Translations under genes and position numbers: made by a program | Shown here: positions 8,332 through 17,735 of the stretch, piece by piece | Layout of the letters: the number at the start of each line of letters is the position of its first letter | How positions within the stretch are numbered: the first letter of the stretch is position 1 | The notes under the pieces: generated by a model | The model's input: the letters and a program-made list of their open reading frames with translations, nothing else | Database searches by the model: none | Told to the model about the DNA's origin: nothing | Assembly: GCA_002346475.1 (NCBI GenBank) | Contig: DDZV01000005.1 | Coordinates: 1 to 64,000 of the forward strand | Source: Acidobacteria bacterium UBA2999 | Lineage (GTDB): Bacteria > Acidobacteriota > Vicinamibacteria > Vicinamibacterales > UBA2999 | Direction of reading: 5' to 3' | DNA: 64,000 bases

Positions 8332-9057
8332 ATGAGATTTCGTGTTTTGGCAATAGTTTTGGTGCTTGTCGGAATACCAGTATTAGCAATAGCCAACCAA
8401 TCCAACCCATGGGACTACCAAGACCGAAGAATGCGTGAACGTGGAATGATTGGACGTGGGGGACTATCGATTATTTCTGGTGATTTAAGAAATATGGCAA
8501 CTCGTTCTGATGTTTCGGAGGAAGATTCTGATCGTTCCGCCAGCCGTCCACGAGCGTCTAAGGAACGAGTTACTGTTAATTACAGCGCACAGCAGCCAAA
8601 CCGTGCCCCAGATGTAATCTTTGTTCCTACACCGCAGGAAGTTGTTGACGCCATGCTCAAAGTTGCCAAGGTCACTGAGAAAGATATTGTTTATGACTTG
8701 GGTTCTGGGGATGGACGTATTCCTGTTACCGCGGCGAGAGTTTATGGTGCTCGTGCTGTGGGCATTGACATCGATCCAGAGCGTATTGCTGAAGCTAATG
8801 CTAATGCCGAAGCCTCAGGAGTTACTGACAAGGTAAAATTCTTGAATCAAGATTTATTTACCACTGATTTCAGTGAAGCAACAGTAGTGACGCTTTATTT
8901 GTTACCGTCGCTGAATAAAAAACTTCAACCAAAATTAATGGAAGAGTTAAAGCCAGGAACTCGGATTGTGTCTCACGCGTTTGATATGGGTGACTGGGAG
9001 CCTGAGCTGAAACTTAATGTTGGTGGTCGGATAGTTTATTTGTGGACTATCCCTTAG
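8332..9057 (+). CDS. SAM-dependent methyltransferase with N-terminal signal-like segment
   Basis: Class I methyltransferase of 241 residues. Motif I is DIVYDLGSGDGRI, followed by GARAVGIDIDPERI (acidic end of strand 2), then VKFLNQDLF and VVTLYLLPS. The first 22 residues (MRFRVLAIVLVLVGIPVLAIA) look like a signal peptide or membrane anchor. That is odd for an enzyme needing cytoplasmic SAM; a membrane-anchored form is an alternative. Residues 34-43, MRERGMIGRG, repeat the HemQ heme-ligand motif with Arg in place of His. The substrate is unknown. It follows hemQ by 42 bp and precedes the iron permease by 29 bp. Confidence 0.85.
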   Translation: MRFRVLAIVLVLVGIPVLAIANQSNPWDYQDRRMRERGMIGRGGLSIISGDLRNMATRSDVSEEDSDRSASRPRASKERVTVNYSAQQPNRAPDVIFVPTPQEVVDAMLKVAKVTEKDIVYDLGSGDGRIPVTAARVYGARAVGIDIDPERIAEANANAEASGVTDKVKFLNQDLFTTDFSEATVVTLYLLPSLNKKLQPKLMEELKPGTRIVSHAFDMGDWEPELKLNVGGRIVYLWTIP

Positions 9058-9086
9058 GTAGAATTTATATTTTTTGAGAGAAACTC

Positions 9087-9860
9087 ATGTTTGAAGCTTT
9101 TGTTATTACGCTACGTGAAGGCCTGGAAGCTTTCTTGATTATCGCTATTAGTCTTGCGTACTTGCGGAAGACGGGTCGAGAAGTGTTGATCCCTGCAATC
9201 CATTGGGGTATCGGTGTATCCATCATCTTAAGTATTGGCTTAGGAGTTTTATTCCAGCGTGCGTCAAATCAGGCACTTTGGGAAGGGGTGTTGGCGATCG
9301 CCGCTGCTGTACTGGTGACGACCCTCATCGTACATATGTGGCGACATGCCAAGCGGCTAAAAAGTGAGATTGAGACACGTTTGGCACAATCTGCTGCGGA
9401 GACTGGTGTACGAGCTTTTGGGGGAGTGTTCCTATTTACATTACTCATGATTTCTAGAGAAGGCATGGAAACAGCGTTACTGATGGGCACGTTATTGTTT
9501 CAAGTTCAGGCTATGGATGTAATTCTCGGCGCGACCGCCGGTATTGTAGTTGCAGCATGTGTTGCGTTGATGTGGTCACGTTATGGCCATCGGGTAAATC
9601 TTGGACTCTTTTTCCAGGTGACAGCAGTATTTCTTTTAGTGTTCGTTTTCCAACTCTTAATTTATGGTTTTCATGAACTAACAGAGGCCTACATGTCAAA
9701 CCCCACGCTGAACCGACTTCATTGGGCAACTGAACCATATGGTCCAGATGGGCGTTATGGTAAGTACCTGACCTATTTGCTTGTTGCAATGCCTATGGGG
9801 TGGCTCATTGTAAGCAACATATTGGGAGCACGAAAAACGATACCATCGCGTGCCAAGTAA
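9087..9860 (+). CDS. FTR1/EfeU-family iron permease
   Basis: Inner-membrane iron transporter of the OFeT family, 257 residues with about seven membrane segments. It has the two diagnostic REGLE-type motifs: LREGLEAFLI near the N-terminus and SREGMETALL in the middle, whose Arg-Glu-Gly and Glu residues bind iron. No EfeO/EfeB or multicopper partner gene follows directly; the nearest multicopper oxidase is at 25.7 kb. Position behind hemQ suggests iron supply for heme. A short in-line segment FQVQAMDVILGATAGI precedes the later helices. Confidence 0.9.
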   Translation: MFEAFVITLREGLEAFLIIAISLAYLRKTGREVLIPAIHWGIGVSIILSIGLGVLFQRASNQALWEGVLAIAAAVLVTTLIVHMWRHAKRLKSEIETRLAQSAAETGVRAFGGVFLFTLLMISREGMETALLMGTLLFQVQAMDVILGATAGIVVAACVALMWSRYGHRVNLGLFFQVTAVFLLVFVFQLLIYGFHELTEAYMSNPTLNRLHWATEPYGPDGRYGKYLTYLLVAMPMGWLIVSNILGARKTIPSRAK

Positions 9861-9909
9861 ATAATTAAAGATCCCGCTTAAGGGTTTATCCAAAATCTGT
9901 AAAAAAGGT

Positions 9910-10671
9910 ATGCGAATAGACTTGAACGCAGACGTGGGTGAGTCTTTGGATGCACACACGCTTGCGAATGATGCAGCACTGATGCCGCATCTTACGTCTG
10001 CAAGTATCGCCTGTGGATTTCACGCTGGTAACCCCGCAGTCATGAGTGCCACACTGGCTTTGGCAAAGGAGCACGGTGTTGCTGTTGGTGCCCATCCGAG
10101 TTTTCCAGATCAGATTGGTTTTGGAAGACGAGACTTTGAAATGGCACCCCAAGAAATCGAAGACATGGTCGTGTACCAGGTTGGAGCGTTAGCAGTGATG
10201 GCAAAAGCTAAACGCATGCGTCTCCAGCATGTCAAACCCCACGGTGCTTTGTACGTCAGAGCAGGGAAGGATCCTTTGATTGCAGAGGCTGTGACTCGTG
10301 CAGTGGCAGCTGTCGATCGATCACTTATGCTCTTTGGTCTTTCAGGGTCGGCACTAATTTCGGCTGGTCAGGATTATGGATTAACCACAGTAGCTGAAGT
10401 ATTTGCAGATCGTGCTTATGAATCAGATGGAAGCCTTGTATCACGCAAGAAACCTGGGGCAGTCATCCAAGATCCAGATCAGGTTGTTAAGCAAGCGCTT
10501 AATTTAGTGAAGGAGCGGTTCACAGTCGCAGTAGATGGAAGTGTAATGCAGCTGGATAGAGACACTATTTGTCTACACGGAGATACACCCGGCGCAGTCA
10601 ATTTAGCTATAAGGCTTCGTCACGCATTCGACGATGCAGATGTACAAGTTCTGGCTCTCGGGAAGCGTTAA
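9910..10671 (+). CDS. pxpA: 5-oxoprolinase subunit A (LamB/YcsF family)
   Basis: Component of the ATP-dependent 5-oxoprolinase PxpABC, which opens 5-oxoproline to glutamate. The family opening MRIDLNADVGES is intact, followed by SIACGFHAGNPAVM, GAHPSFPDQIGFGRR, VKPHGALYVRAGKDP and a C-terminal CLHGDTPGAVNLA. At 253 residues the length is usual. PxpB and PxpC are not adjacent, so they must be elsewhere or absent. Its stop codon overlaps the stop codon of the convergent acyl-CoA ligase gene: the TTAA at 10668-10671 serves both strands. Confidence 0.93.
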   Translation: MRIDLNADVGESLDAHTLANDAALMPHLTSASIACGFHAGNPAVMSATLALAKEHGVAVGAHPSFPDQIGFGRRDFEMAPQEIEDMVVYQVGALAVMAKAKRMRLQHVKPHGALYVRAGKDPLIAEAVTRAVAAVDRSLMLFGLSGSALISAGQDYGLTTVAEVFADRAYESDGSLVSRKKPGAVIQDPDQVVKQALNLVKERFTVAVDGSVMQLDRDTICLHGDTPGAVNLAIRLRHAFDDADVQVLALGKR

Positions 10672-12371
10672 ACGCTTTCTTTTTCACGATGTTCTGCTGC
10701 GAGTTCTCGTCTTAAGATTTTTCCAACCAATGTTTTTGGCAGTGTTGATCTGAATTCGATGGCAATAGGGATCTTGTACGCACTCAGTCGTTCCCGACAG
10801 AAGTCTCGTAATTGACTTTCTGTGACGGTGCAGTCCTCTTTTAATACAACCCACCCTTTTGGTGCTTCTCCTTTGTGAGGATCTGGAATTCCTGCTACTC
10901 CTACTTCCATTACAGCAGGGTGGCTAGCGAGCACTTCCTCAATTTCACGAGGCCAAACTTGAAAGCCGCTTGTCTTAATCATGTCTTTTTTTCGATCTAC
11001 TAAAAAAATGTAGCCATCTTCATCCATATATGCGAGGTCGCCAGTGTGTACCCAAGGTTGTCCCGATCCGTGATTTTGTAAGGTTTCTGAGTTTTGCTCT
11101 GAGGCGTTCCAATAACCAACCATTTGTTGGGGTGCACGCAGGAGGAGTTCGCCAACTTTTCCACAGGCGAGTTCCTGCGCGCCTGTTTCACTATCCACAA
11201 TTCGCACCTCCACATCGGGAAGTGGCATGCCAATTGAACCAACTTTTTGAATGCCCTTTACAGGATTCAGGCAACAGGCCATCATGCTTTCTGTTAATGA
11301 ATATCCCTCCACAATTGTGGCGCCTATCTGTTCTTTGAATTGCTGTTTAGTCTCAGAGAGCAGTGCTGAGGCTCCAGATACGAACACTTTGACTGAACTG
11401 AGTTTGACTTTGCCTGCTTTAACGTCTGGATGATTAAGCATGGCCGTGTACAGCGTTGGAACACCATTAAAGCAAGCAGGTTGAACTCGCTCTGTTGTTT
11501 TTAAAACATCTGAAATATCTCTCGGATTTGGGACGAGTGCTAGTGGATTTCCCCCAATGAATGCTAGAGACTGTGCACCGACGTTGGCATAGACATGGAA
11601 CAGGGGGAGTGGCAACAGAATGGTGTCGTTCCAGCCTAGAGCTGACTTTGTCCACGCCTGAACTTGGAGACCAGAAGTCACGTAGTGACGATGCAGGCCT
11701 ATTACACCCTTTGGCGTTCCAGTTGTTCCACCACTGGAGAGGATGACAGCGGGATCGTCGGGAGTTACTGGAAGAAGTGTTCTTGGTTTACCTTTGTGCT
11801 TTCGCACTAGGTCTTTCATCCAAACATCGCCATGGGCGATATTAATGCGGTGCCCTTCTTGTCGTTCTTTAAAAAGGGTGAAAAGTATTCGGAGTGTTGG
11901 TGGCAGGTGGTCCTTGATAGATGTTGCAATAACTCTGTGGATTTGTGTTCGTTCTTGGACGGCTTTTAGTCGTTGGTAAAAAGGTGTTAGCACAATAATT
12001 GTTTCTGCTTCTGTGTTGACGAGTACGTGTTCGAGTTCTGGTTCTGCGGAAAGCGGATTAATTGGAACGACAATTGCGCCGGCTTTCCAAATTCCAAACT
12101 CTGCGACCATAAACTGTGGGGTGTTTGGCAGTAGCAACGCTACACGCTCCTGTGGTCGGACGCCAAGTTCGATCAGGGCATTAGCAAAGGCGTCGCTTTG
12201 GAGATTTAATTCCCTCGCCGATATTGTTGAGCCCTTAAAGATCAGTGCAGGGTGGTCGGGTTTGTGAGCGGATATTTTGTCGAGATAGTGGAGTAACGTT
12301 GTCTTTGGATAAGGGTCCAGCGAGTGCGGAACTCCAGCGTCGTAATGGTCAAGCCACGGTCTATGAGACAT
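10668..12371 (-). CDS. AMP-forming acyl-CoA synthetase (long-chain type)
   Basis: ANL-superfamily ligase of 567 residues that activates a carboxylic acid, probably a fatty acid, to its CoA thioester via an acyl-adenylate. Motifs in order are the P-loop SSGGTTGTPKGV, VEGYSLTES, YMDEDGYIFLVDRKKDMIKTSGFQVWPREIE with the hinge, and a C-terminal LPKTLVGKILRREL carrying the catalytic Lys. Starts MSHRPWLDHYDAGVPHSL, as is common in FadD-like enzymes. Chain-length preference cannot be read. It stands between pxpA (convergent) and argF (same strand, 37 bp upstream). Confidence 0.9.
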   Translation of the reverse strand: MSHRPWLDHYDAGVPHSLDPYPKTTLLHYLDKISAHKPDHPALIFKGSTISARELNLQSDAFANALIELGVRPQERVALLLPNTPQFMVAEFGIWKAGAIVVPINPLSAEPELEHVLVNTEAETIIVLTPFYQRLKAVQERTQIHRVIATSIKDHLPPTLRILFTLFKERQEGHRINIAHGDVWMKDLVRKHKGKPRTLLPVTPDDPAVILSSGGTTGTPKGVIGLHRHYVTSGLQVQAWTKSALGWNDTILLPLPLFHVYANVGAQSLAFIGGNPLALVPNPRDISDVLKTTERVQPACFNGVPTLYTAMLNHPDVKAGKVKLSSVKVFVSGASALLSETKQQFKEQIGATIVEGYSLTESMMACCLNPVKGIQKVGSIGMPLPDVEVRIVDSETGAQELACGKVGELLLRAPQQMVGYWNASEQNSETLQNHGSGQPWVHTGDLAYMDEDGYIFLVDRKKDMIKTSGFQVWPREIEEVLASHPAVMEVGVAGIPDPHKGEAPKGWVVLKEDCTVTESQLRDFCRERLSAYKIPIAIEFRSTLPKTLVGKILRRELAAEHREKESV

Positions 12372-12408
12372 TCCGTGCCATTCTAAACTGAGGAGTACTA
12401 GAAAGTCC

Positions 12409-13374
12409 TCAACTGAGTAGCATTAGCAAAAGTGCCTTCTGAGTATGCAGTCGATTCTCAGCCTGGTCAAAGACGACGGACGCCTGTGATTCGATCACCT
12501 CTCTAGTGACTTCTTCACCTCGATGTGCTGGTAGGCAATGGAGGAATAACGCTTTTGGATTAGCGATAGACATGAGCTTTTCATTGACTTGATATGCAGA
12601 AAAAACCTCTTTGCGTTTTGAGGTCTCACTTTCATGACCCATAGAAGTCCAGACGTCTGTGTAGACAGCATCAGCACCAACTACAGCTTCTCTTGGTTCT
12701 CGGAAGTGACGAATGGCAGCACCATTGGTTGCTATTTTTGAAGCTCTTTTAAGAACATCGTCTGGTATCTCGTGTCCGCTTGGGGATGCCACGGCAACTG
12801 AGACCCCAAGCATCAGTGCGGCTTGTGTCAACGATACTGCAACGTTATTACCGTCCCCGACGTATGCAATAGTTCGATTCTGCCAATTACCCCAATGCTC
12901 TTTAAGTGTCATCAGGTCTGCTAGCGCTTGGCAAGGGTGTTGTTCGTCAGTAAGTGCGTTCACAATATGTAATGTGGTGGTGGCCGAAGATAAGGCGACG
13001 GTTTTTTGTTGAGCGAACGTCCTGACAACGAGAGCTTTAACCCACCGCTCCAAATTACGTGCGACGTCCTCAAGTGGTTCCCGCGTACCGTCGATCGTAT
13101 CCTTCGGAATGTGGAGTACTTCTCCTCCAAGTTCTCGTACAGCGATTTCAAACGTTGCGCGTGTTCGGAGGGAGGGCTTTTCAAAAAGCAAAGCCACATG
13201 GGCACCAGATAATACTTCCGCTGTAGGTGCATGGTTGCCTAGACTGCGTTCACTCTTGAGTTGAATAGCGAGCTCAATCAGGCGAACAAGGTTCTCCGGT
13301 ACCAGATCGAGCACGGATAAAAAATCCTTTTGAAGTTTTTTCGAATGACTGTTAGTCATATTTTCTACTGGCAC
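12409..13374 (-). CDS. argF: Ornithine carbamoyltransferase ArgF
   Basis: Makes citrulline from ornithine and carbamoyl phosphate, the sixth step of arginine synthesis. The carbamoyl phosphate loop is KPSLRTRATFE, and HPCQALADLMT and the ornithine-binding HCLPAHRGEEV are present. A second in-frame ATG at 13359 (MTNSHSKKLQKDFLSV) is an equally good start. Last gene of the leftward run argC-argB-argD-argJ-argF, 14 bp after argJ. Expected to be ArgR-controlled through the boxes at 17.7-17.8 kb. Confidence 0.96.
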   Translation of the reverse strand: MPVENMTNSHSKKLQKDFLSVLDLVPENLVRLIELAIQLKSERSLGNHAPTAEVLSGAHVALLFEKPSLRTRATFEIAVRELGGEVLHIPKDTIDGTREPLEDVARNLERWVKALVVRTFAQQKTVALSSATTTLHIVNALTDEQHPCQALADLMTLKEHWGNWQNRTIAYVGDGNNVAVSLTQAALMLGVSVAVASPSGHEIPDDVLKRASKIATNGAAIRHFREPREAVVGADAVYTDVWTSMGHESETSKRKEVFSAYQVNEKLMSIANPKALFLHCLPAHRGEEVTREVIESQASVVFDQAENRLHTQKALLLMLLS

Positions 13375-13388
13375 TTTTATCGTTATGG

Positions 13389-14600
13389 TTATGTTCGGTA
13401 TTCACCATTGATTCTTACGTATTCTGCACTCAGATCACAGGTCCAGACAGTCGCTGAAAATCCTGACTTTAAACCGAGTCCTACTTCAATTTCGATAGTA
13501 TCGCCTTGCAAATGTAGACCAGCTTTCGATGAAGCTTCGTCATGTGGCATGCCATGTTCAAACAGTAGGACGCCACCGACACTTACAGTTGCAAGTGAGG
13601 GGTTAAACGTGACACCGGATCGGCCCGCCGCAGCCAAGATTCTTCCCCAGTTAGGGTCTGCTCCGTGGACAGCCGTTTTTACCAAAAGAGAATTAGCAAC
13701 TGTCCGTGCAACACGACGTGCCTCATCTTTGGATTTAGCATCACTCACAGTGATCGCTACTAGCTTTGTTGCTCCTTCACCGCCGCGTACAATTTCCATT
13801 GCCAAATGCTTCGAAACTATCTGTAGTCCTTTGAGTAATGCTTGGTAATTACTGTCATTGATTACTACATCACTTGCCCCTGAGGCCAGTGCAAAGAGTG
13901 AATCGTTTGTAGAGCAGTCACCGTCAACTGTGATCGCATTGAAGGTTTTGTCTGCAACTTCATTTAGAGCTTGCTGTAATAGTGCCGGAGGCACTTGGGC
14001 GTCCGTTGTTAGAAACCCAAGCATTGTTGCCATCATTGGCTCAATCATGCCAGAACCTTTGGCCATCCCTCCTACTGTGAACGTGCCTGTTTTTGTTTGT
14101 ATGGTGACAGCGTGTTCTTTTGGGAAAGGGTCTGTAGTCATGATTGCTCGAGATGCTGCTTCGCTTTCGTCTCTCGTCAGTGCAGTAGCCGCAGTTTTAA
14201 TGCCAGCTGTGGTTAGTTCAATTGGCAAATCCACTCCTATAACGCCAGTTGATGCCAAGAGAATTTCATGTGATTGACACCCAAGCGCTCTCGCAGCGGT
14301 TATTGCTGTTTGCTGTGCATTTTCCCAGCCTTTAGCGCCTGTACATGCATTGGCACAACCGCTGTTTACAACAATTCCCCTTGCATGCCCACCTGACTTT
14401 TTTAGGTTTTGTTGAGAGAGTATGACCGGTGCTGCTCGGACAAGATTTGTGGTGAATAGCCCTGCAGCAGGGATTGGTGAATTTGCTGTCAGTAACACCA
14501 AGTCCAATTCAGATTTTTTGATCCCGCAGTGTAGCGCTGCCGATTGAAATCCCAGCGGAGCTGTAATACCACCCTCTACCGTTAACACAGACGCAGTCAT
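13389..14600 (-). CDS. argJ: Bifunctional ornithine acetyltransferase / N-acetylglutamate synthase ArgJ
   Basis: Recycles the acetyl group from N-acetylornithine to glutamate, closing the cyclic arginine pathway. It may also use acetyl-CoA, which cannot be decided from sequence. The self-cleavage site is clear: KGSGMIEPMMATMLGF, with Thr192 as the nucleophile that becomes the N-terminus of the beta chain. Also visible are VNSGCANACTG, VDGDCSTNDS and ADPNWGRILAAAGRSG. Length 403 is normal. Its start overlaps the argD stop by 4 bp. Confidence 0.96.
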   Translation of the reverse strand: MTASVLTVEGGITAPLGFQSAALHCGIKKSELDLVLLTANSPIPAAGLFTTNLVRAAPVILSQQNLKKSGGHARGIVVNSGCANACTGAKGWENAQQTAITAARALGCQSHEILLASTGVIGVDLPIELTTAGIKTAATALTRDESEAASRAIMTTDPFPKEHAVTIQTKTGTFTVGGMAKGSGMIEPMMATMLGFLTTDAQVPPALLQQALNEVADKTFNAITVDGDCSTNDSLFALASGASDVVINDSNYQALLKGLQIVSKHLAMEIVRGGEGATKLVAITVSDAKSKDEARRVARTVANSLLVKTAVHGADPNWGRILAAAGRSGVTFNPSLATVSVGGVLLFEHGMPHDEASSKAGLHLQGDTIEIEVGLGLKSGFSATVWTCDLSAEYVRINGEYRT

Positions 14601-15808
14601 TCTGAGGACTCCGCGTCTATTTGATCAAAGATCTTGTCTAAGATGTCCACAGCGCAGTCAATATCTGTTTTATCTATTGTTAGAGGCGGCAGCATACGCA
14701 AGACTCTTTCGTCGGTGCGATTTACTAGCAGTCCTTGCTCACGTGCAGCATCTACTACAGATGTAGCATCGACACGAAGTTGTACGCCTCTCATTAATCC
14801 AGCACCGCGAATTTCAGTGACACATGGATGACGTAGAGCCAGCGATCTAAGGCACCTTTCAAAATGCATTCCCACAGATTTGACCTGGTCTAACAAATCA
14901 CCGTCTGCCAGTGCTGTCAATATCACGATAGCTGCACGACAAGCCAGGAGGTTTCCACCGTAGGTGCTTCCGTGATCACCCGGAGAAATATGGCTTGCAA
15001 CTTTAGCCGAGCAGATTGTTGCACCGATAGGAATACCGCCGCCGAGTGCTTTACCAACAGAAACAAGATCTGGATGGAGATCGAGTGCCTGAAAATAAAA
15101 CGGGTACCCAGTTCTCCCAACCCCAGTCTGTACCTCATCTGCTATAAATAAAGCGCCAGTACGATTGCACGCTTCTTTAATAGCGCTTGCAAAATCTTTG
15201 GTTAGTGGCCTGATCCCGCCTTCGCCCTGGATCGGCTCTGCGATGATAGCGGCGGTACGCTCTGTTACCGCTGAATGCAGGGCAGCTGGATCTTTTGGAT
15301 CCACAAATGTTACCCCAGGAACTAGTGGTGCGAACGGGTCTCGATAATGGTGGTCGTGTGTAACGGAGAGTGCTCCGAATGTTCGTCCTGAAAATGCACC
15401 TTCGAGGGCAACAAATTCTGTCCGTTCAGTCTGACCTTGGGTGTACCAATACCTGCGTGAAAATTTTAAGGAGGCTTCAACAGCTTCAGTACCGCTGTTG
15501 CAAAAAAACACGCGATCTAGCCCAGACAAAGAAGTTAATAACTGTGCAGCTTGACCCTGCAGTGGGTGATAGTAGAGGTTAGAGACTTGTATCAGTGTAG
15601 CTGCCTGATCTCTAATCGCTTCAGTAAGGTCTCGGTCACTGTGACCACGAGCTGCCACACCGATACCTGAGAGAAAATCGAGATATTTTTTCCCATCACT
15701 GTCTATAAGGTACGCACCATCGCCACGCACGAACACCACTGGTTGACGCTTGTACGTACCAAGTACATGTTGTTCTTCAAGCTTGCTGATGTCGTCTAAT
15801 AGCTTCAT
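14597..15808 (-). CDS. argD: Acetylornithine aminotransferase ArgD
   Basis: PLP-dependent class III aminotransferase converting N-acetylglutamate semialdehyde to N-acetylornithine. It has LDFLSGIGVAARGHS, FCNSGTEAVEASLK for phosphate binding, LFIADEVQTGVGRTG and the PLP lysine in VSVGKALGGGIPIGA, then DHGSTYGGNLLACRAA. Length 403. Start and stop overlap its neighbours by 4 bp on both sides, indicating translational coupling within the arg operon. Confidence 0.95.
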   Translation of the reverse strand: MKLLDDISKLEEQHVLGTYKRQPVVFVRGDGAYLIDSDGKKYLDFLSGIGVAARGHSDRDLTEAIRDQAATLIQVSNLYYHPLQGQAAQLLTSLSGLDRVFFCNSGTEAVEASLKFSRRYWYTQGQTERTEFVALEGAFSGRTFGALSVTHDHHYRDPFAPLVPGVTFVDPKDPAALHSAVTERTAAIIAEPIQGEGGIRPLTKDFASAIKEACNRTGALFIADEVQTGVGRTGYPFYFQALDLHPDLVSVGKALGGGIPIGATICSAKVASHISPGDHGSTYGGNLLACRAAIVILTALADGDLLDQVKSVGMHFERCLRSLALRHPCVTEIRGAGLMRGVQLRVDATSVVDAAREQGLLVNRTDERVLRMLPPLTIDKTDIDCAVDILDKIFDQIDAESSE

Positions 15809-16665
15809 GGTAAAACCTTGGTACTACGACCTTTTCTCAGACCTTTATCTGCAGCCAAGAACTTTTCAATCTTTTCTTTATAGCCATTTACAATCAAACT
15901 CTCAGTTACGCCACCATCTAAGGCTGTACGACAGGCTTGTAATTTCGCTACCATTCCAGCTTTGACTGTGCCGAGTCTGATTAGCCGTGTAGCTTCGCGA
16001 CAATCAATCTGACCAATTGTTTGACCATAGTCATCAAGGACACCTTCAGTGCTCCCTGCAATGATGAGACATCTGGCTTTGAGAGTTATTGCTAAATGTG
16101 CTGCCAGCGTGTCTGCATTGACATTAAGCAACTGCCCGCTTTGACTAGTGCCGATGCAAGCTACAATGGGCGTGTACCCTTCAGCTAGCAGACTAGTTAG
16201 CAGTGTTGATGTGCTATTTTTGACAGGCACACCTACGAATCCAAGCTTAACAAGTTTCCCCCTCGTTGTTTTATGCGCCGTTGCACGTTTGAGCGTGGCG
16301 ACATCAGCATCAGCGCCGGTTAAACCTACGGGTTTTCCACCTGCTTTTTTCACTGCTGCAACTAGGCGTGTATTGATTGTGCCGGATAGCACGGCTACTA
16401 CTACCTCCAGGGTTCGAGCATCAGTTATGCGAAGGCCATCAACTTGCAACTTCTGGATTCCAGCGCGCTTCAGTCCATAGTCGATTTCTTTCCCTCCTCC
16501 ATGTACAAGAACGACATGTGACTTCTGAGACAGACGGGCAACTCCACGAGCGATACGTGTGACATCAGCGGGCTTTTCCAAGAGCTCTCCACCAAGTTTA
16601 AGAACAAGACAGTTATTAACTGTTCTGGAGCTTTGATATTTAGAAGGTGCAGTTTTAGCTGTCAT
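15805..16665 (-). CDS. argB: Acetylglutamate kinase ArgB
   Basis: Phosphorylates N-acetylglutamate, the second step of arginine synthesis. The amino-acid-kinase motifs are LVLKLGGELLEKP near residue 22 and VVLVHGGGKEIDYGLKRAG, followed by VDGLRITDARTLEVV and NVNADTLAAHLA. The basic N-terminal extension (MTAKTAPSKYQSSRTVNN) is about 18 residues. N-terminal extensions occur in arginine-inhibited kinases, but this one is too short to infer feedback control. Overlaps argC and argD by 4 bp each. Confidence 0.95.
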   Translation of the reverse strand: MTAKTAPSKYQSSRTVNNCLVLKLGGELLEKPADVTRIARGVARLSQKSHVVLVHGGGKEIDYGLKRAGIQKLQVDGLRITDARTLEVVVAVLSGTINTRLVAAVKKAGGKPVGLTGADADVATLKRATAHKTTRGKLVKLGFVGVPVKNSTSTLLTSLLAEGYTPIVACIGTSQSGQLLNVNADTLAAHLAITLKARCLIIAGSTEGVLDDYGQTIGQIDCREATRLIRLGTVKAGMVAKLQACRTALDGGVTESLIVNGYKEKIEKFLAADKGLRKGRSTKVLP

Positions 16666-17663
16666 AAGAGCCCTGTCCGTTCATCGAATCCAGCTACAAT
16701 ATTTAAGTTTTGCACTGCTTGCCCAGCAGCCCCTTTAATAAGATTGTCAAGACATGACACTAGGACAGCACTTTGAGTCGCTTCGTCGACTACCCATCCC
16801 AAATCACAGAAATTAGTGTAAGCAACATTTTTAATTTCAGGCAGCACTTCACCTGTGAGTCGCACAAAAGGTGCGTCGGCGTACGCTGTTTTCAGTGCTT
16901 CTTCAACTTGCTTTGCACTTGTGGCTGGACGAAGTTTGACGTAGATCGTTTCTAAAATCCCTCTGTTCAGTGGTACAAGGTGTGGCACAAAAATAACGGA
17001 TTTTTGCAGCTCTTGAATAATCTCTGGCCCGTGTCTGTGTGAGAACACTCCATAAGCTGCAACACTGCCATGGTTTTCTGAAAAATGGGTACGATCGCTT
17101 GGTGTCTTACCTGCCCCTGAGAGCCCGGATTTGGCATCAATAATAATTGGTTCCTCGATTAGGCCAGCCGCCTCAAGTGGTTCGAGGGCGAGCAGAGCAG
17201 CCGTCGGATAGCATCCTGGGCAAGCTAGGACACGAGCAAGTCGCATATGGTCACGGTGTCGTTCTGGTAATGCGTAAACAACTCCCTCAGGCAAATCAAC
17301 TGTTTCCGGATACCACTGACGTCGTTGTTCGTTATTGCGGATGCGAAATGCTCCAGAGAGATCAATTACACGGCATTCTTTTTTTAGCAATGACGGTACA
17401 ATTTTTGCGGCAATTGCCTCTGGCAAAGCGAGAAAGACAAAATCTGCTTCTGCGGTCAAGCGGTCAAGGTCTAGGGGAACAATAGGATTGTCCCAGATAT
17501 GGTTCAGCGCTGGCATGGACCTTGGTTTACTTGTGGTACCAGACGACATCGCAGTAGTTAATGTGACACTAGGATGTCTGGCCAAAATTCGCAAAAGTTC
17601 TTGGCCGGCATATCCTGTAGCACCAGCAATTGCCACGCGCGGTTTTTCTGCGCCAGGATCCAT
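16662..17663 (-). CDS. argC: N-acetyl-gamma-glutamyl-phosphate reductase ArgC
   Basis: NADPH-dependent reductase for the third step of arginine synthesis and the first gene of the leftward arg operon. The Rossmann motif is VAIAGATGYAGQELLRIL at residues 10-27. The catalytic cysteine lies in ACPGCYPTAALLAL, and the catalytic His region is FSHRHGPEI. Length 333. The start is 166 bp from the divergent argR start; the space between holds four ARG-box-like palindromes. Confidence 0.95.
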   Translation of the reverse strand: MDPGAEKPRVAIAGATGYAGQELLRILARHPSVTLTTAMSSGTTSKPRSMPALNHIWDNPIVPLDLDRLTAEADFVFLALPEAIAAKIVPSLLKKECRVIDLSGAFRIRNNEQRRQWYPETVDLPEGVVYALPERHRDHMRLARVLACPGCYPTAALLALEPLEAAGLIEEPIIIDAKSGLSGAGKTPSDRTHFSENHGSVAAYGVFSHRHGPEIIQELQKSVIFVPHLVPLNRGILETIYVKLRPATSAKQVEEALKTAYADAPFVRLTGEVLPEIKNVAYTNFCDLGWVVDEATQSAVLVSCLDNLIKGAAGQAVQNLNIVAGFDERTGLL

Positions 17664-17735
17664 ATTTTTCTAGCTCCTTTTGTGGACAGTTGGTTTTAGC
17701 GAACTAGTTTTAGTCAACTTGTCCACATCCTTATA

